This document shows, in pieces, positions 34,220 through 43,070 of a stretch of 64,000 nt of DNA; the stretch's first letter is position 1; each line of letters opens with the position of its first letter. The translations under genes and the position numbers were made by a program. The stretch is from Veillonella tobetsuensis. Its GTDB lineage: Bacteria; Bacillota; Negativicutes; Veillonellales; Veillonellaceae. Where the stretch lies: assembly GCF_001078375.1 (NCBI RefSeq), contig NZ_BBXI01000009.1:310001-374000 (forward strand), read 5' to 3'. The notes under the pieces are model-generated. The model was not told the DNA's origin, did no database searches, and saw only the letters and a program-made list of their open reading frames with translations.

Positions 34220-36841
34220 ATGGCAACAAAATTAACACCAATGATGGAGCAATATTTAGAAATTAAATCGCGACATAGTGATGAACTCTTATTTTTCCGC
34301 CTTGGTGATTTTTATGAATTATTTAACGAGGATGCACTAATTGCATCTCGAGAATTGAATATTACCTTAACAGGTAGACCTACAGGCAACGAGGAACGAA
34401 CACCTATGTGTGGCGTTCCTTTTCATGCTGCTGAAAGCTATATTGAAACATTAGTAAAAAAAGGGTACAAGGTCGCTATATGTGAGCAACTTGAGGATCC
34501 AAAGGCTGTAAAGGGCATCGTAAAACGTGATGTAATCCAAGTGATTACACCAGGGACAGTAATGACAGAAAATGGTAATGATGCACGAAGTAATAACTTT
34601 TTAGCATTATTCTATATGGTTAAGGAAGCGTGGATTCTTGTATTCTCTGATGTATCTACGGGTGAGGTCATTTGGGATCGTGTACCTCAAGACAATATAA
34701 GTCAAATATATGATTCTCTTAGCATGTATAGACCTGCTGAAATCATTGTTCCTGAAGGAACTATTTTGCCACAATCTATCGTTGATTTCATTCATAATCA
34801 ATTTAATAATGTAGTATTGTCTCCATTTACTTCCTTTGAATGTGCTTCAGATGCATCTCGATTAGCAAATAATCACTTTCAAGATATGGGCCTTATGGAG
34901 GAGGATGTACTGGCCGCATTAGGCTTTATGCTCTTATATTTACAGGATATTATTAAAACTGAAATCTCCCATATCAATTACGTTCATCAAATGGATGTAG
35001 GTAATCGATTGATTTTAGATACATCTTCATTGCGCCATTTAGAAATCACCCATAATTTGCGGGATGGTGGTGTAAAAGGAACCTTATTAGATATATTAGA
35101 TCGTACCTTAACACCAATGGGCGCTCGATTATTAAAACAATGGCTAGAAAGTCCGCTTACGGATATTCCACATATTCAACGTCGTCAAGCAGCCGTTGCA
35201 GAACTAATCACACGAAATGGAGAACGCTGTGAAATACAAAGTTATTTAGATTGCATTTATGATTTTGAACGTATTGTAGGCCGTATTGAGACAGGCTCAG
35301 TATCTCCGCGAGATTTTACATCTCTCCGTGAATCTCTACAAGTATTGCCACATATTAAACAACTTCTTAAAGAGTTTTCTGGATTATCTCTAACATCCAT
35401 TAATGAGCGGATTAATAATCATGCTGATATTTATGATTTATTAAATCGAGCGATTGCGGAGCAACCTGCTTTAACATTAAAAGATGGCCGTGTAATACGA
35501 GATGGTTATAATGAAGAGTTAGATGAACTCCGTTCTTTAGCTACTAATAGTGAAGTGTGGCTTCAAAAATTAGAAGATAAGGCAAAAGAAGAAACCGGTT
35601 TAAAGCTTAAAACTAAGTATAACAAAGTGTTCGGATACTTCTTTGAAGTTAGTAAGGCACAAATCGATAAGGTACCGGCCTATTTTATTCGGAAACAAAC
35701 CACAGTCAATGCAGAGCGTTACATTACACCTGATTTAAAAGAATTTGAAATTAAAATTCTAAGTGCCAAGGAAAAAATTGTTGCCTTAGAACAGCAATTA
35801 TATCAAGATTTACGTAATCAAATTAAGGGTGTTATTAAAAGTGTACAGGAAACAGCAAGGGCTTTAGCAGAACTAGATGTACTCGCCTCATTAGCAACCG
35901 TAGCGTATGAATCAAATTATATATGTCCTAATATCGTAATGAATGGACAAATCAATATACGCGATGGGCGTCATCCGGTAATAGAAAAATTCTTAAAGCG
36001 CGAAGTTTTCGTGCCTAATGATGTATTACTCAATCATGATGATGATGAATTTATGCTTATTACAGGCCCTAATATGGCAGGTAAGTCAACCTATATGAGA
36101 CAAGTGGCCATTCTTATGATTATGGCTCAAATTGGATCTTTTATTCCTGCTAGGGAGGCTACCATTTCTCCTGTAGATCGTGTATTTACTCGTGTAGGTG
36201 CTAGTGATGATATTTCTACAGGTCAAAGTACTTTCATGGTAGAAATGAAGGAGGTAGCATATATTCTTGAAAATGCTACCTCTAAGAGTTTGATTATCCT
36301 GGATGAAATCGGTCGTGGTACAAGTACCTTTGATGGTTTAAGTATTGCACAAGCAGTGGTAGAACATATTTGTAAACATATTCATGCTAAAACATTGTTT
36401 GCTACGCATTATCATGAATTGATTCCCTTAGAAGACGTATATCCACGATTAAAGAATTATACGGTGGCTGTTAAGGAAAAAGGGAAAGATATTGCCTTTT
36501 TGCGCCGCATCATTAGGGGTGGTGCAGACAGAAGCTATGGTATTCATGTAGCAAAATTAGCAGGTTTACCAGCGCAAGTTTTAAAACGTGCGGAAGTGAT
36601 TCTAGAATCATTAGAAGAGCAAAACCCTGATACAGACGATTTAGATAATCGTGTTATGACAGCAGAATCTACTATTAAATATGCTAAACCTTCTATTGAT
36701 ACAGATGGGTTTAGTAATTTATTTACACATTCTGTTGTAGATTCTTTACTTGCTATTGATGTTAATACGATGACACCTATAGAGGCATTAAATGTTATTC
36801 ATCAATTGCAGGTAGAGGCGCGTAATGGAGGCGGTAAATAA
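34220..36841 (+). CDS. mutS: DNA mismatch repair protein MutS
   Basis: MutS recognises base mismatches and small loops and recruits MutL. The mismatch-binding N-terminus carries FFRLGDFYELF, equivalent to the Phe-x-Glu wedge. The ATPase domain has Walker A TGPNMAGKST near 615-624 and Walker B IILDEIGRGTSTFDG near 692. It is 873 residues long from ATG 34220, which follows AAAGGGG. The stop overlaps the mutL start (TAATG). Confidence 0.98.
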   Translation: MATKLTPMMEQYLEIKSRHSDELLFFRLGDFYELFNEDALIASRELNITLTGRPTGNEERTPMCGVPFHAAESYIETLVKKGYKVAICEQLEDPKAVKGIVKRDVIQVITPGTVMTENGNDARSNNFLALFYMVKEAWILVFSDVSTGEVIWDRVPQDNISQIYDSLSMYRPAEIIVPEGTILPQSIVDFIHNQFNNVVLSPFTSFECASDASRLANNHFQDMGLMEEDVLAALGFMLLYLQDIIKTEISHINYVHQMDVGNRLILDTSSLRHLEITHNLRDGGVKGTLLDILDRTLTPMGARLLKQWLESPLTDIPHIQRRQAAVAELITRNGERCEIQSYLDCIYDFERIVGRIETGSVSPRDFTSLRESLQVLPHIKQLLKEFSGLSLTSINERINNHADIYDLLNRAIAEQPALTLKDGRVIRDGYNEELDELRSLATNSEVWLQKLEDKAKEETGLKLKTKYNKVFGYFFEVSKAQIDKVPAYFIRKQTTVNAERYITPDLKEFEIKILSAKEKIVALEQQLYQDLRNQIKGVIKSVQETARALAELDVLASLATVAYESNYICPNIVMNGQINIRDGRHPVIEKFLKREVFVPNDVLLNHDDDEFMLITGPNMAGKSTYMRQVAILMIMAQIGSFIPAREATISPVDRVFTRVGASDDISTGQSTFMVEMKEVAYILENATSKSLIILDEIGRGTSTFDGLSIAQAVVEHICKHIHAKTLFATHYHELIPLEDVYPRLKNYTVAVKEKGKDIAFLRRIIRGGADRSYGIHVAKLAGLPAQVLKRAEVILESLEEQNPDTDDLDNRVMTAESTIKYAKPSIDTDGFSNLFTHSVVDSLLAIDVNTMTPIEALNVIHQLQVEARNGGGK

Positions 36842-38799
36842 TGGCAACCATTCATGTGTTAGATGAGACTACAATAAATAAAATTGCAGCTGGTGAAGTA
36901 GTAGAAAGACCAGCATCGGTTGTTAAAGAGCTTATCGAAAACTCAATTGATGCCGGTGCTACATCAATAGAGATTGAAATTGGTGAGGGTGGTAGCGCAT
37001 ACATGCGTATTACCGATAATGGAAAGGGAATGACTGAAGAAGATGCACGCCTTGCCGTATTACGTCATGCAACATCTAAAATTCAATCAGTAGAGGATTT
37101 GTTTGATATTGCATCTTTAGGTTTTCGCGGAGAAGCTTTGGCCAGTATTGCGTCCGTATCTCATTTTGTTTTGACAACTAGAACTGTAGAACAAGATTTA
37201 GGTACTCGCATTCTTATCGATGGTGGTACCTTTACCGATTGTATTCCTTATGGTTCAGCACCAGGAACGACTATTGAGGTAAAAGAATTATTTTTCAATA
37301 CCCCAGCACGTCGTAAATTTCTGAAAACCGAACGAACTGAATCATCTAAAATCCAAGACATTGTTGGTAAATTGGCATTAAGTAATCCGCATATTGCTTT
37401 TAAATTAACTATTGATGATCGTGTAGCCATCATTACACCAGGATCTGGCTCAATACAAGATACAGTAGCTGCATTATACGGTTATAAAACCAAGAATGAT
37501 ATTTTTTCTATCGCTTATGAAAGTGAACATATCTATATTGAAGGTGTCGTGTCAAAACCAACATTGTTAAAAAGTACTCGTATTTGGCAAACTATTATCG
37601 TAAATAATCGTGTAATATCTGATAAAACGATTTTAAAAGCCATTGATAATGCATATCATGCATTATTACCTAAATCAGGATATCCTTTAGTTTTATTACA
37701 TATAACAGTTCCTGCAGGTATGGTAGATATCAATGTACATCCTCGTAAAAGTGAAGTTAAATTTGAAGATGATAAAATCATATTCAAGGCCGTATATCAT
37801 GCTATATTAAATGCACTAAATAATCCACTTCATGAACGTTACGAACGTGAGTCATCAACATTCGTACAACCATTAAAAACAGAGAATCAAGGCAATAGCT
37901 ATGATTCCTATAAAACGCCACAAGTATTAAGTGATCATAGTGATACAGCTGAGCATATTGCAACAGCTATTGATTATGATAAGGTTTTTGGCGGACGGCG
38001 CACTAAGGGATATGAGATATTACGTCAGGATACACGAGATTTTGTAGATGCCTTAAAAGAAAAAGGGTTTACACCACCAGCTCCAAAAGCGACGTATGAA
38101 CAGGAAACATTTGAGGAATCCTCATTTACATCAGTTCCTACAGCTTATACTAGCTATACGACAGAAGATAAAGAGAAATTTCATCAAATACAAGAACAAC
38201 GCATAGACGATGAACAAAGAGAAATTCAAAAATCTGGATTTTTACCAATGGGACAGGTTGCTTCTTGTTATATATTGGCTAAAAAAGGGGATGATTTATA
38301 TATAATCGATCAACATGCTGCCCATGAAAGGGTTCGGTACGATCGGTTATGTAAATCCTCTGAGTCTATACCTATGCAATATTTATTAGTTCCTGTATTT
38401 AGCAATGCTACAGAAGATGAAATGAATCTTGTTGAAAATGAGCAAGATGCATTATTAGATTTAGGTTTTGAAGTTGAATTGGGCGGTCCTAATCAAATTA
38501 AATTGGTTGGAGCTCCCATAGATTTAGTTGAAAGTAAAGCGCAGGAAATATTATCCCATGTATTTACTTATTTGCATGAACATGAACAACCTACGAAGGC
38601 ACAATTGCGTCATGAAATGTTAGCTTATGCTTCTTGTAGAGGAGCCATTAAATCCGGTCATAATCTTAATATGTATCAGATAACTACCTTGATTGAAGAT
38701 TTATTTCATACTGATAAACCTTATGTGTGCCCTCATGGACGTCCTACAATCATTAAGTTTACACCTGATGAATTAGGTAAATTATTCTTAAGGTCTTAA
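36841..38799 (+). CDS. mutL: DNA mismatch repair protein MutL (endonuclease type)
   Basis: MutL couples mismatch recognition to strand incision. The GHL ATPase part shows VVERPASVVKELIENSIDAG, DNGKGM and GFRGEAL. The C-terminal domain carries the metal-binding endonuclease motif, here DQHAAHERVRYD at 490-501. The last acidic residue is Asp where Bacillus has Glu. ACRGAIKSG-like and CPHGRPT motifs complete the site. Length is 652 residues with a variable linker of about 330-460. An endonuclease MutL fits an organism that uses no MutH. Confidence 0.95.
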   Translation: MATIHVLDETTINKIAAGEVVERPASVVKELIENSIDAGATSIEIEIGEGGSAYMRITDNGKGMTEEDARLAVLRHATSKIQSVEDLFDIASLGFRGEALASIASVSHFVLTTRTVEQDLGTRILIDGGTFTDCIPYGSAPGTTIEVKELFFNTPARRKFLKTERTESSKIQDIVGKLALSNPHIAFKLTIDDRVAIITPGSGSIQDTVAALYGYKTKNDIFSIAYESEHIYIEGVVSKPTLLKSTRIWQTIIVNNRVISDKTILKAIDNAYHALLPKSGYPLVLLHITVPAGMVDINVHPRKSEVKFEDDKIIFKAVYHAILNALNNPLHERYERESSTFVQPLKTENQGNSYDSYKTPQVLSDHSDTAEHIATAIDYDKVFGGRRTKGYEILRQDTRDFVDALKEKGFTPPAPKATYEQETFEESSFTSVPTAYTSYTTEDKEKFHQIQEQRIDDEQREIQKSGFLPMGQVASCYILAKKGDDLYIIDQHAAHERVRYDRLCKSSESIPMQYLLVPVFSNATEDEMNLVENEQDALLDLGFEVELGGPNQIKLVGAPIDLVESKAQEILSHVFTYLHEHEQPTKAQLRHEMLAYASCRGAIKSGHNLNMYQITTLIEDLFHTDKPYVCPHGRPTIIKFTPDELGKLFLRS

Positions 38800-38800
38800 C

Positions 38801-39595
38801 ATGATTATTACTACTTCACAAAAAGCATCACCAACAATAAAAAAAGAATCACTAGAACTAGCTAATTCATTGGGATTATCCTATGTTGAACGCCATAAAA
38901 AGCCTATTTCAGAGTTGTTTTTAATAGATAATCCTATTGCGGTGGTTTCTAATAAAAAGCTAACAATTCATTTTAATGAAGAGCAAGAACATAGCTTCCA
39001 TTTATCAATGGCTCAATTGCGAATTCTGCGTTTAGAACGCAATGAGGAAGATCATCTTGTGAGAGCTATAGAAACTCTTACACACGAATCATCTAAACAT
39101 ATCTCTATCGTTGATTGTACGCTTGGCATTGGTAGTGATAGTATTGTTATGGCTTATGCATTTCCGAATGCCAATATAACGGGTTTAGAAGCATCCTATC
39201 CCATTTGGTTATCTACGTGGTTTGGTTTGCGTCATTATGAACATGATAATGATGTTGTAACGGAAGTGTTACGTCGTATAGAAGCCATCCACTGTGATTT
39301 TGAAAGTTATTTATCAAATTTACCAGATAAAAGTAAGGATATATTATATTTTGATCCTATGTTTGAAGTGCCTATTGAAGAAAGTCCACAATTTAAACCG
39401 CTACGGGGACATACTTTTGAAGGGGCTATAAAAAGACATGTCATAGAAGAAGCTAAGCGTGTTAGTCGTCTAGGTTTTATTATAAAAGAACGTCCCTTTA
39501 GTTCAGTTTTTAAAGATTTTCCAACAACGAAATGGGTGGGTGGTAAATATAGTCGTATAGGTTATGGTGTATACAGAAATGAGGAGTTACAATGA
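38801..39595 (+). CDS. RsmJ-like (DUF548) class I SAM-dependent methyltransferase
   Basis: A 264-residue methyltransferase. The SAM loop is VDCTLGIGSDSIVMA near 103-117, and the region FDPMFEVPIEESPQFKPLRG near 185-205 resembles RsmJ, the enzyme that methylates G1516 of 16S rRNA in E. coli. Similarity is moderate and the true target may differ; the Bacillus relative YpiP is uncharacterised. It starts 1 base after mutL and its end overlaps miaA by 4 bases, so it is locked into this operon. Confidence 0.75.
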   Translation: MIITTSQKASPTIKKESLELANSLGLSYVERHKKPISELFLIDNPIAVVSNKKLTIHFNEEQEHSFHLSMAQLRILRLERNEEDHLVRAIETLTHESSKHISIVDCTLGIGSDSIVMAYAFPNANITGLEASYPIWLSTWFGLRHYEHDNDVVTEVLRRIEAIHCDFESYLSNLPDKSKDILYFDPMFEVPIEESPQFKPLRGHTFEGAIKRHVIEEAKRVSRLGFIIKERPFSSVFKDFPTTKWVGGKYSRIGYGVYRNEELQ

Positions 39596-40515
39596 ACAAA
39601 TTAATTACAATTGTAGGTCCTACAGCTGTAGGCAAGACTGATTTAACATTAGCATTGGCTAAATATTATCATGGACAGGTTATATCAGGTGATGCATATC
39701 AAGTGTATAAACAGTTAAATATTGGTACTGCAAAGCCAACTGAGGAAGAACTAGATACTGTTCCTCATCATCTTATCGATATATTAGAGCCCAATGAAGA
39801 TTACAGTGTGTCAGTATTTCAGCAACAAGCAAAAATATTGATAGAAAATTTAAACCATAATTCTATTTTACCTATTTTATCAGGTGGTACTGGATTATAT
39901 GTTCAATCATTGTTAGAGAATTATAACTTTAATGATATTAAACCCAATATAGAGCTAAGAACAGAGTTAGATAAACTATATATTGAACAAGGTATAGAGG
40001 GGTTACGTCAGCGTGCTAGTAAATTGGCAGAAAAAGGTGGCATAGAAATAAGATTCACCGATAAACACCGACTATATCGCGCTATTGAGTTGATGTGTGC
40101 TGGCGACTACAACGCTTTGACCAATCAAACAAAAGAAGGATTGTCTTATGTCGGACCAGTTATTGGCTTACAAAGGGAGCGAAGTGATTTATATAATCGC
40201 ATTAATCGCCGAGTAGAAATCATGTTTGAAAAAGGATTGGTGGATGAAGTAATAAGTCTAATTAATAATGGGGTAAATCCAGATTGTCAGGCTTTCAAAG
40301 GTATTGGATATAAAGAAGTAGTTCAATACTTAGAAGGTCTAATAAGTTATGATGCATGCATTGCTTTAATTCAAAAGAATACGCGACACTTTGCAAAACG
40401 TCAGATTACCTGGTACAAACGTATGCCTTACATTAATTGGATTACTATTGATTCAAATACTACAGAGATTGAAATTTATAATATGGCACGTACCATGATA
40501 GATATGAGCCTATAA
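39592..40515 (+). CDS. miaA: tRNA dimethylallyltransferase MiaA
   Basis: Adds the dimethylallyl group to A37 of tRNAs reading UNN codons, the precursor of the MiaB product. Near the N-terminus are the P-loop GPTAVGKT (residues 8-15) and the substrate segment DAYQVYKQLNIGTAKPT. The conserved ILSGGTGLYVQSLL near 102 and ITWYKRM near 275 are present. Length is 307 residues. GAGGAG lies before the ATG. Confidence 0.96.
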   Translation: MNKLITIVGPTAVGKTDLTLALAKYYHGQVISGDAYQVYKQLNIGTAKPTEEELDTVPHHLIDILEPNEDYSVSVFQQQAKILIENLNHNSILPILSGGTGLYVQSLLENYNFNDIKPNIELRTELDKLYIEQGIEGLRQRASKLAEKGGIEIRFTDKHRLYRAIELMCAGDYNALTNQTKEGLSYVGPVIGLQRERSDLYNRINRRVEIMFEKGLVDEVISLINNGVNPDCQAFKGIGYKEVVQYLEGLISYDACIALIQKNTRHFAKRQITWYKRMPYINWITIDSNTTEIEIYNMARTMIDMSL

Positions 40516-40532
40516 GAAATAAAGGATAGAGA

Positions 40533-41771
40533 ATGACATTAGAAGAAATACGTAGTAAAGCCCTTGAAATGGCTGAACCACAATTTAAAAAGTTTGAACC
40601 TATTGCATTAGCAAATACGAAAAAGGTATTAGAAGCATTTAAAGAGTGTCAAGTATCTGATTATCATTTTAATGGCACTACTGGCTATGGATACAATGAT
40701 AGTGGTCGTGAAAAATTAGATGAAGTCTTTGCTTATGTCTTTAAAGGCGAAAAGGCTTTAGTGAGACCACATTTCGTATCTGGTACTCATGCATTAGCAA
40801 CCACATTAATGGCTATTATGGGAAATGGCTCTAAAGGATCTGAATTTATTTATGCTGTGGGAGCTCCTTATGATACGATGCAATCTGTTATAGGCCACAC
40901 TCGTCCTGTGAAAGGCTCTCTAATTGAGAAGGGGTTTACTTATACAGAAGTACCGCTTAAAAATAATCGTTATGACTTAGAGGGGATTCAAAATGCAGTA
41001 AATGATAATACTCGTGCCGTAGTTATTCAAAGGTCTCGTGGGTATAGTACGCGTGAGCCATTGTCGATTGCGGATATTAAAGCTATCGTGGATGTTGTGA
41101 AAGCTAAGAATCCGGAAACCATTTGCTTTGTAGATAATTGCTACGGTGAATTTACAGAGCTTCAAGAGCCATTAGAGGCTGGTGCAGATATCATGGCAGG
41201 TTCACTCATCAAAAATGCTGGCGGTGGTTTAGCACCAACCGGTGGATATATTGTGGGCCGTGAGGATTTAGTTGAAGATGCATCATATCAATTGACGGCT
41301 CCAGGGCTTGGTGATCATATGGGATCCTATGCGCCTGGCTATCGTCTATTCTTCCAAGGCTTATTTATGGCTCCTCACGTAGTTTTACAAGCTCTTAAAG
41401 GTGCTGTATACACAGCTGCGGTAGGTGAATTACTAGGATATGAAGTATTTCCTAAGGTAGATGCGGATCGTTATGATTTGATTCAAGCCATCAATTTAAA
41501 AAATGGCGAGGAAATGGAGCATTTCTGTGTAGGCATGCAAGCTTACTCTCCTGTAGATGCGCATGTGCATCCAATTCCTGGGGATATGCCTGGTTATGAA
41601 GATAAAATTATCATGGCTGGCGGTACCTTTGTACAAGGGTCATCTATTGAGCTTAGTGCCGATGGTCCTGTGCGCCCTCCATATACTATTTTCATGCAAG
41701 GTGGTCTTGTATTTGAGCATTCTATGCTCGGTATATTAGGCGCTGCAGAAGAATTATTGAAACATAGATAA
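40533..41771 (+). CDS. PLP-dependent methionine gamma-lyase family protein (YnbB, aluminium-resistance family)
   Basis: A 412-residue fold-type I PLP enzyme. Members are labelled methionine gamma-lyase or cystathionine beta-lyase involved in aluminium resistance. Visible features are FVSGTHALATTLMAIMG for cofactor binding, CFVDNCYGEFTE with the PLP-ring Asp, and SLIKNAGGGLAPTGGYIVG with the likely Schiff-base lysine. Its position after miaA matches Bacillus ynbB near hfq and miaA. Real substrate unknown. A terminator follows. Confidence 0.88.
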   Translation: MTLEEIRSKALEMAEPQFKKFEPIALANTKKVLEAFKECQVSDYHFNGTTGYGYNDSGREKLDEVFAYVFKGEKALVRPHFVSGTHALATTLMAIMGNGSKGSEFIYAVGAPYDTMQSVIGHTRPVKGSLIEKGFTYTEVPLKNNRYDLEGIQNAVNDNTRAVVIQRSRGYSTREPLSIADIKAIVDVVKAKNPETICFVDNCYGEFTELQEPLEAGADIMAGSLIKNAGGGLAPTGGYIVGREDLVEDASYQLTAPGLGDHMGSYAPGYRLFFQGLFMAPHVVLQALKGAVYTAAVGELLGYEVFPKVDADRYDLIQAINLKNGEEMEHFCVGMQAYSPVDAHVHPIPGDMPGYEDKIIMAGGTFVQGSSIELSADGPVRPPYTIFMQGGLVFEHSMLGILGAAEELLKHR

Positions 41772-41775
41772 TCTT

Positions 41776-41810
41776 AAGAATCTCTTTCTCTTTGGAAAGG
41801 GATTCTTTTC
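41776..41810 (+). terminator. Terminator after the YnbB-like gene
   Basis: The stem AAGAATCTCTTTC/GAAAGGGATTCTT (41776-41788 and 41795-41807, one G-T pair) with a 6-base loop is followed by a short T run. Confidence 0.75.
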
Positions 41811-41821
41811 ATTTCAAATCT

Positions 41822-41850
41822 TTTCAATGTACCCAGTTCTAGGATATAAT
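41822..41850 (+). promoter_or_regulatory. Possible promoter of mnmA-lepA-hemW
   Basis: TTTCAA (41822-41827), 17 bases, TATAAT (41845-41850). The -10 is ideal but the -35 is poor. The start site would be near 41857. Confidence 0.5.
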
Positions 41851-41881
41851 ATAAGTTGCTATAATTTTATAGTAATACTAC

Positions 41882-41932
41882 TCGGACTTTTACACCGAAC
41901 TAGTGTTTTTACACGTCAGGCTTTCACCCTGA
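41882..41932 (+). other. Three tandem small stem-loops in the mnmA leader
   Basis: Within 51 bases are TCGG/CCGA around ACTTTTACA, GTGT/ACAC around TTTT, and TCAGG/CCTGA around CTTTCAC. Each stem is only 4-5 bp. They lie in a leader of about 115 bases before mnmA. Function is unknown. Confidence 0.4.
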
Positions 41933-41970
41933 TTAGTTTTATGGTCAAGAGATCATTAAAAGGAGAAAGT

Positions 41971-43032
41971 ATGGAAAAAGTTATCGCTGTAGCTATGAGT
42001 GGCGGCGTAGACAGTTCTTTAACTGCTGCAATGCTACTAAAACAAGGCTATAAAGTATTTGGTATTACCCTGTGGCTGTGGGTAAGTGGCACGCCTTATG
42101 ATGAGGTACCTCTTGCTGTAACAGATGCTAATAAGATGTGTGATTTTCTTGGTATTGAGCATCATGTTATCGATGCACGTGATGTATTCTACGAGAATGT
42201 CGTAGATTACTTCGTAAAAGAATACGCCTATGGTCGTACACCAAATCCTTGTGTATTTTGTAATAAGAACATCAAGTTTGACTTGATGCTTAACCGTGCT
42301 CTTGAACTGGGTGCCACACATATGGTTACTGGTCATTATGCACAGGTCAATTATAATGAAGAAACAGGTTTATATGAATTACATAAAGGTATTGATCCTA
42401 CCAAAGACCAAAGCTATGTTATGTACAATATGAACCAACGTATTTTGAGTCACCTCATGTTCCCACTAGGTGGCCAATGTAAGACTGAAACACGTAAATT
42501 AGCTGCTGAATATGATTTGCCAGTAGCTAAAAAACCAGATAGTGTAGATATTTGCTTCTTACCTCATGGTAACTATCAAAAGTTGGTGGTTGAGGAAATG
42601 AAGGCAAAACCAAAGACTGGTAATATCGTTACCGAAGATGGTGAAGTATTAGGTAAGCATAATGGCTTATTTAACTACACTATTGGTCAACGAAAAGGTC
42701 TTGGTATTGCTTACAAGCACCCACTTTACGTTATTGGTTTTAATGGTGACCGCAATGAGGTTATCGTCGGCCCTAATGAACGACTCTTTACGAAGCGCAT
42801 GATTTGTAAATTCTATAACTTCTTAGATGATGCAATTCATAAAGAATTAAAGGCAGAAGGTAAAATTCGCTATGCTGCAAATCCTTCACCTTGTACTGCA
42901 CGTATCTTAGATGATGATACGATGGAGGTTATCTTTGAAGAGCCACAACGGGCTATCACACCAGGTCAGTCCGTAGCCTTTTATAATGGCACTCAACTAT
43001 TAGGAGGTGCTGTTATCGATCGCGTATGTTAG
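41971..43032 (+). CDS. mnmA: tRNA-specific 2-thiouridylase MnmA
   Basis: Places sulfur at C2 of U34 in tRNAs for Lys, Glu and Gln. The N-terminal PP-loop is AMSGGVDSSLTAAMLL. The catalytic cysteine pair lies in NPCVFCNKNIKF near 100 and VDICFLPHGNYQ near 195. Length is 353 residues. The start is ATG 41971, preceded by AAAGGAG; an upstream in-frame stretch is the structured leader, not protein. lepA follows 38 bases after the stop. Confidence 0.95.
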   Translation: MEKVIAVAMSGGVDSSLTAAMLLKQGYKVFGITLWLWVSGTPYDEVPLAVTDANKMCDFLGIEHHVIDARDVFYENVVDYFVKEYAYGRTPNPCVFCNKNIKFDLMLNRALELGATHMVTGHYAQVNYNEETGLYELHKGIDPTKDQSYVMYNMNQRILSHLMFPLGGQCKTETRKLAAEYDLPVAKKPDSVDICFLPHGNYQKLVVEEMKAKPKTGNIVTEDGEVLGKHNGLFNYTIGQRKGLGIAYKHPLYVIGFNGDRNEVIVGPNERLFTKRMICKFYNFLDDAIHKELKAEGKIRYAANPSPCTARILDDDTMEVIFEEPQRAITPGQSVAFYNGTQLLGGAVIDRVC

Positions 43033-43061
43033 AAAGGAGAATACAAGTTCCTTGAACTTGT
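43033..43061 (+). promoter_or_regulatory. Distant ribosome-binding site plus hairpin before lepA
   Basis: AAAGGAG (43033-43039) is the only Shine-Dalgarno-like site before lepA but lies 31 bases from the ATG. A perfect 8-bp hairpin ACAAGTTC/GAACTTGT (43043-43050 and 43054-43061, loop CTT) lies between. Folded, it would bring the site to about 12 unpaired bases from the start. An in-frame TGA at 43053-43055 rules out an earlier start. Confidence 0.65.
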
Positions 43062-43070
43062 TTACATAGT

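Noticed and set aside
41827-41970. 48-residue N-terminal extension of MnmA
   Set aside because: AAAGGAG and the family start place the ATG at 41971; the upstream part contains the promoter and stem-loops.
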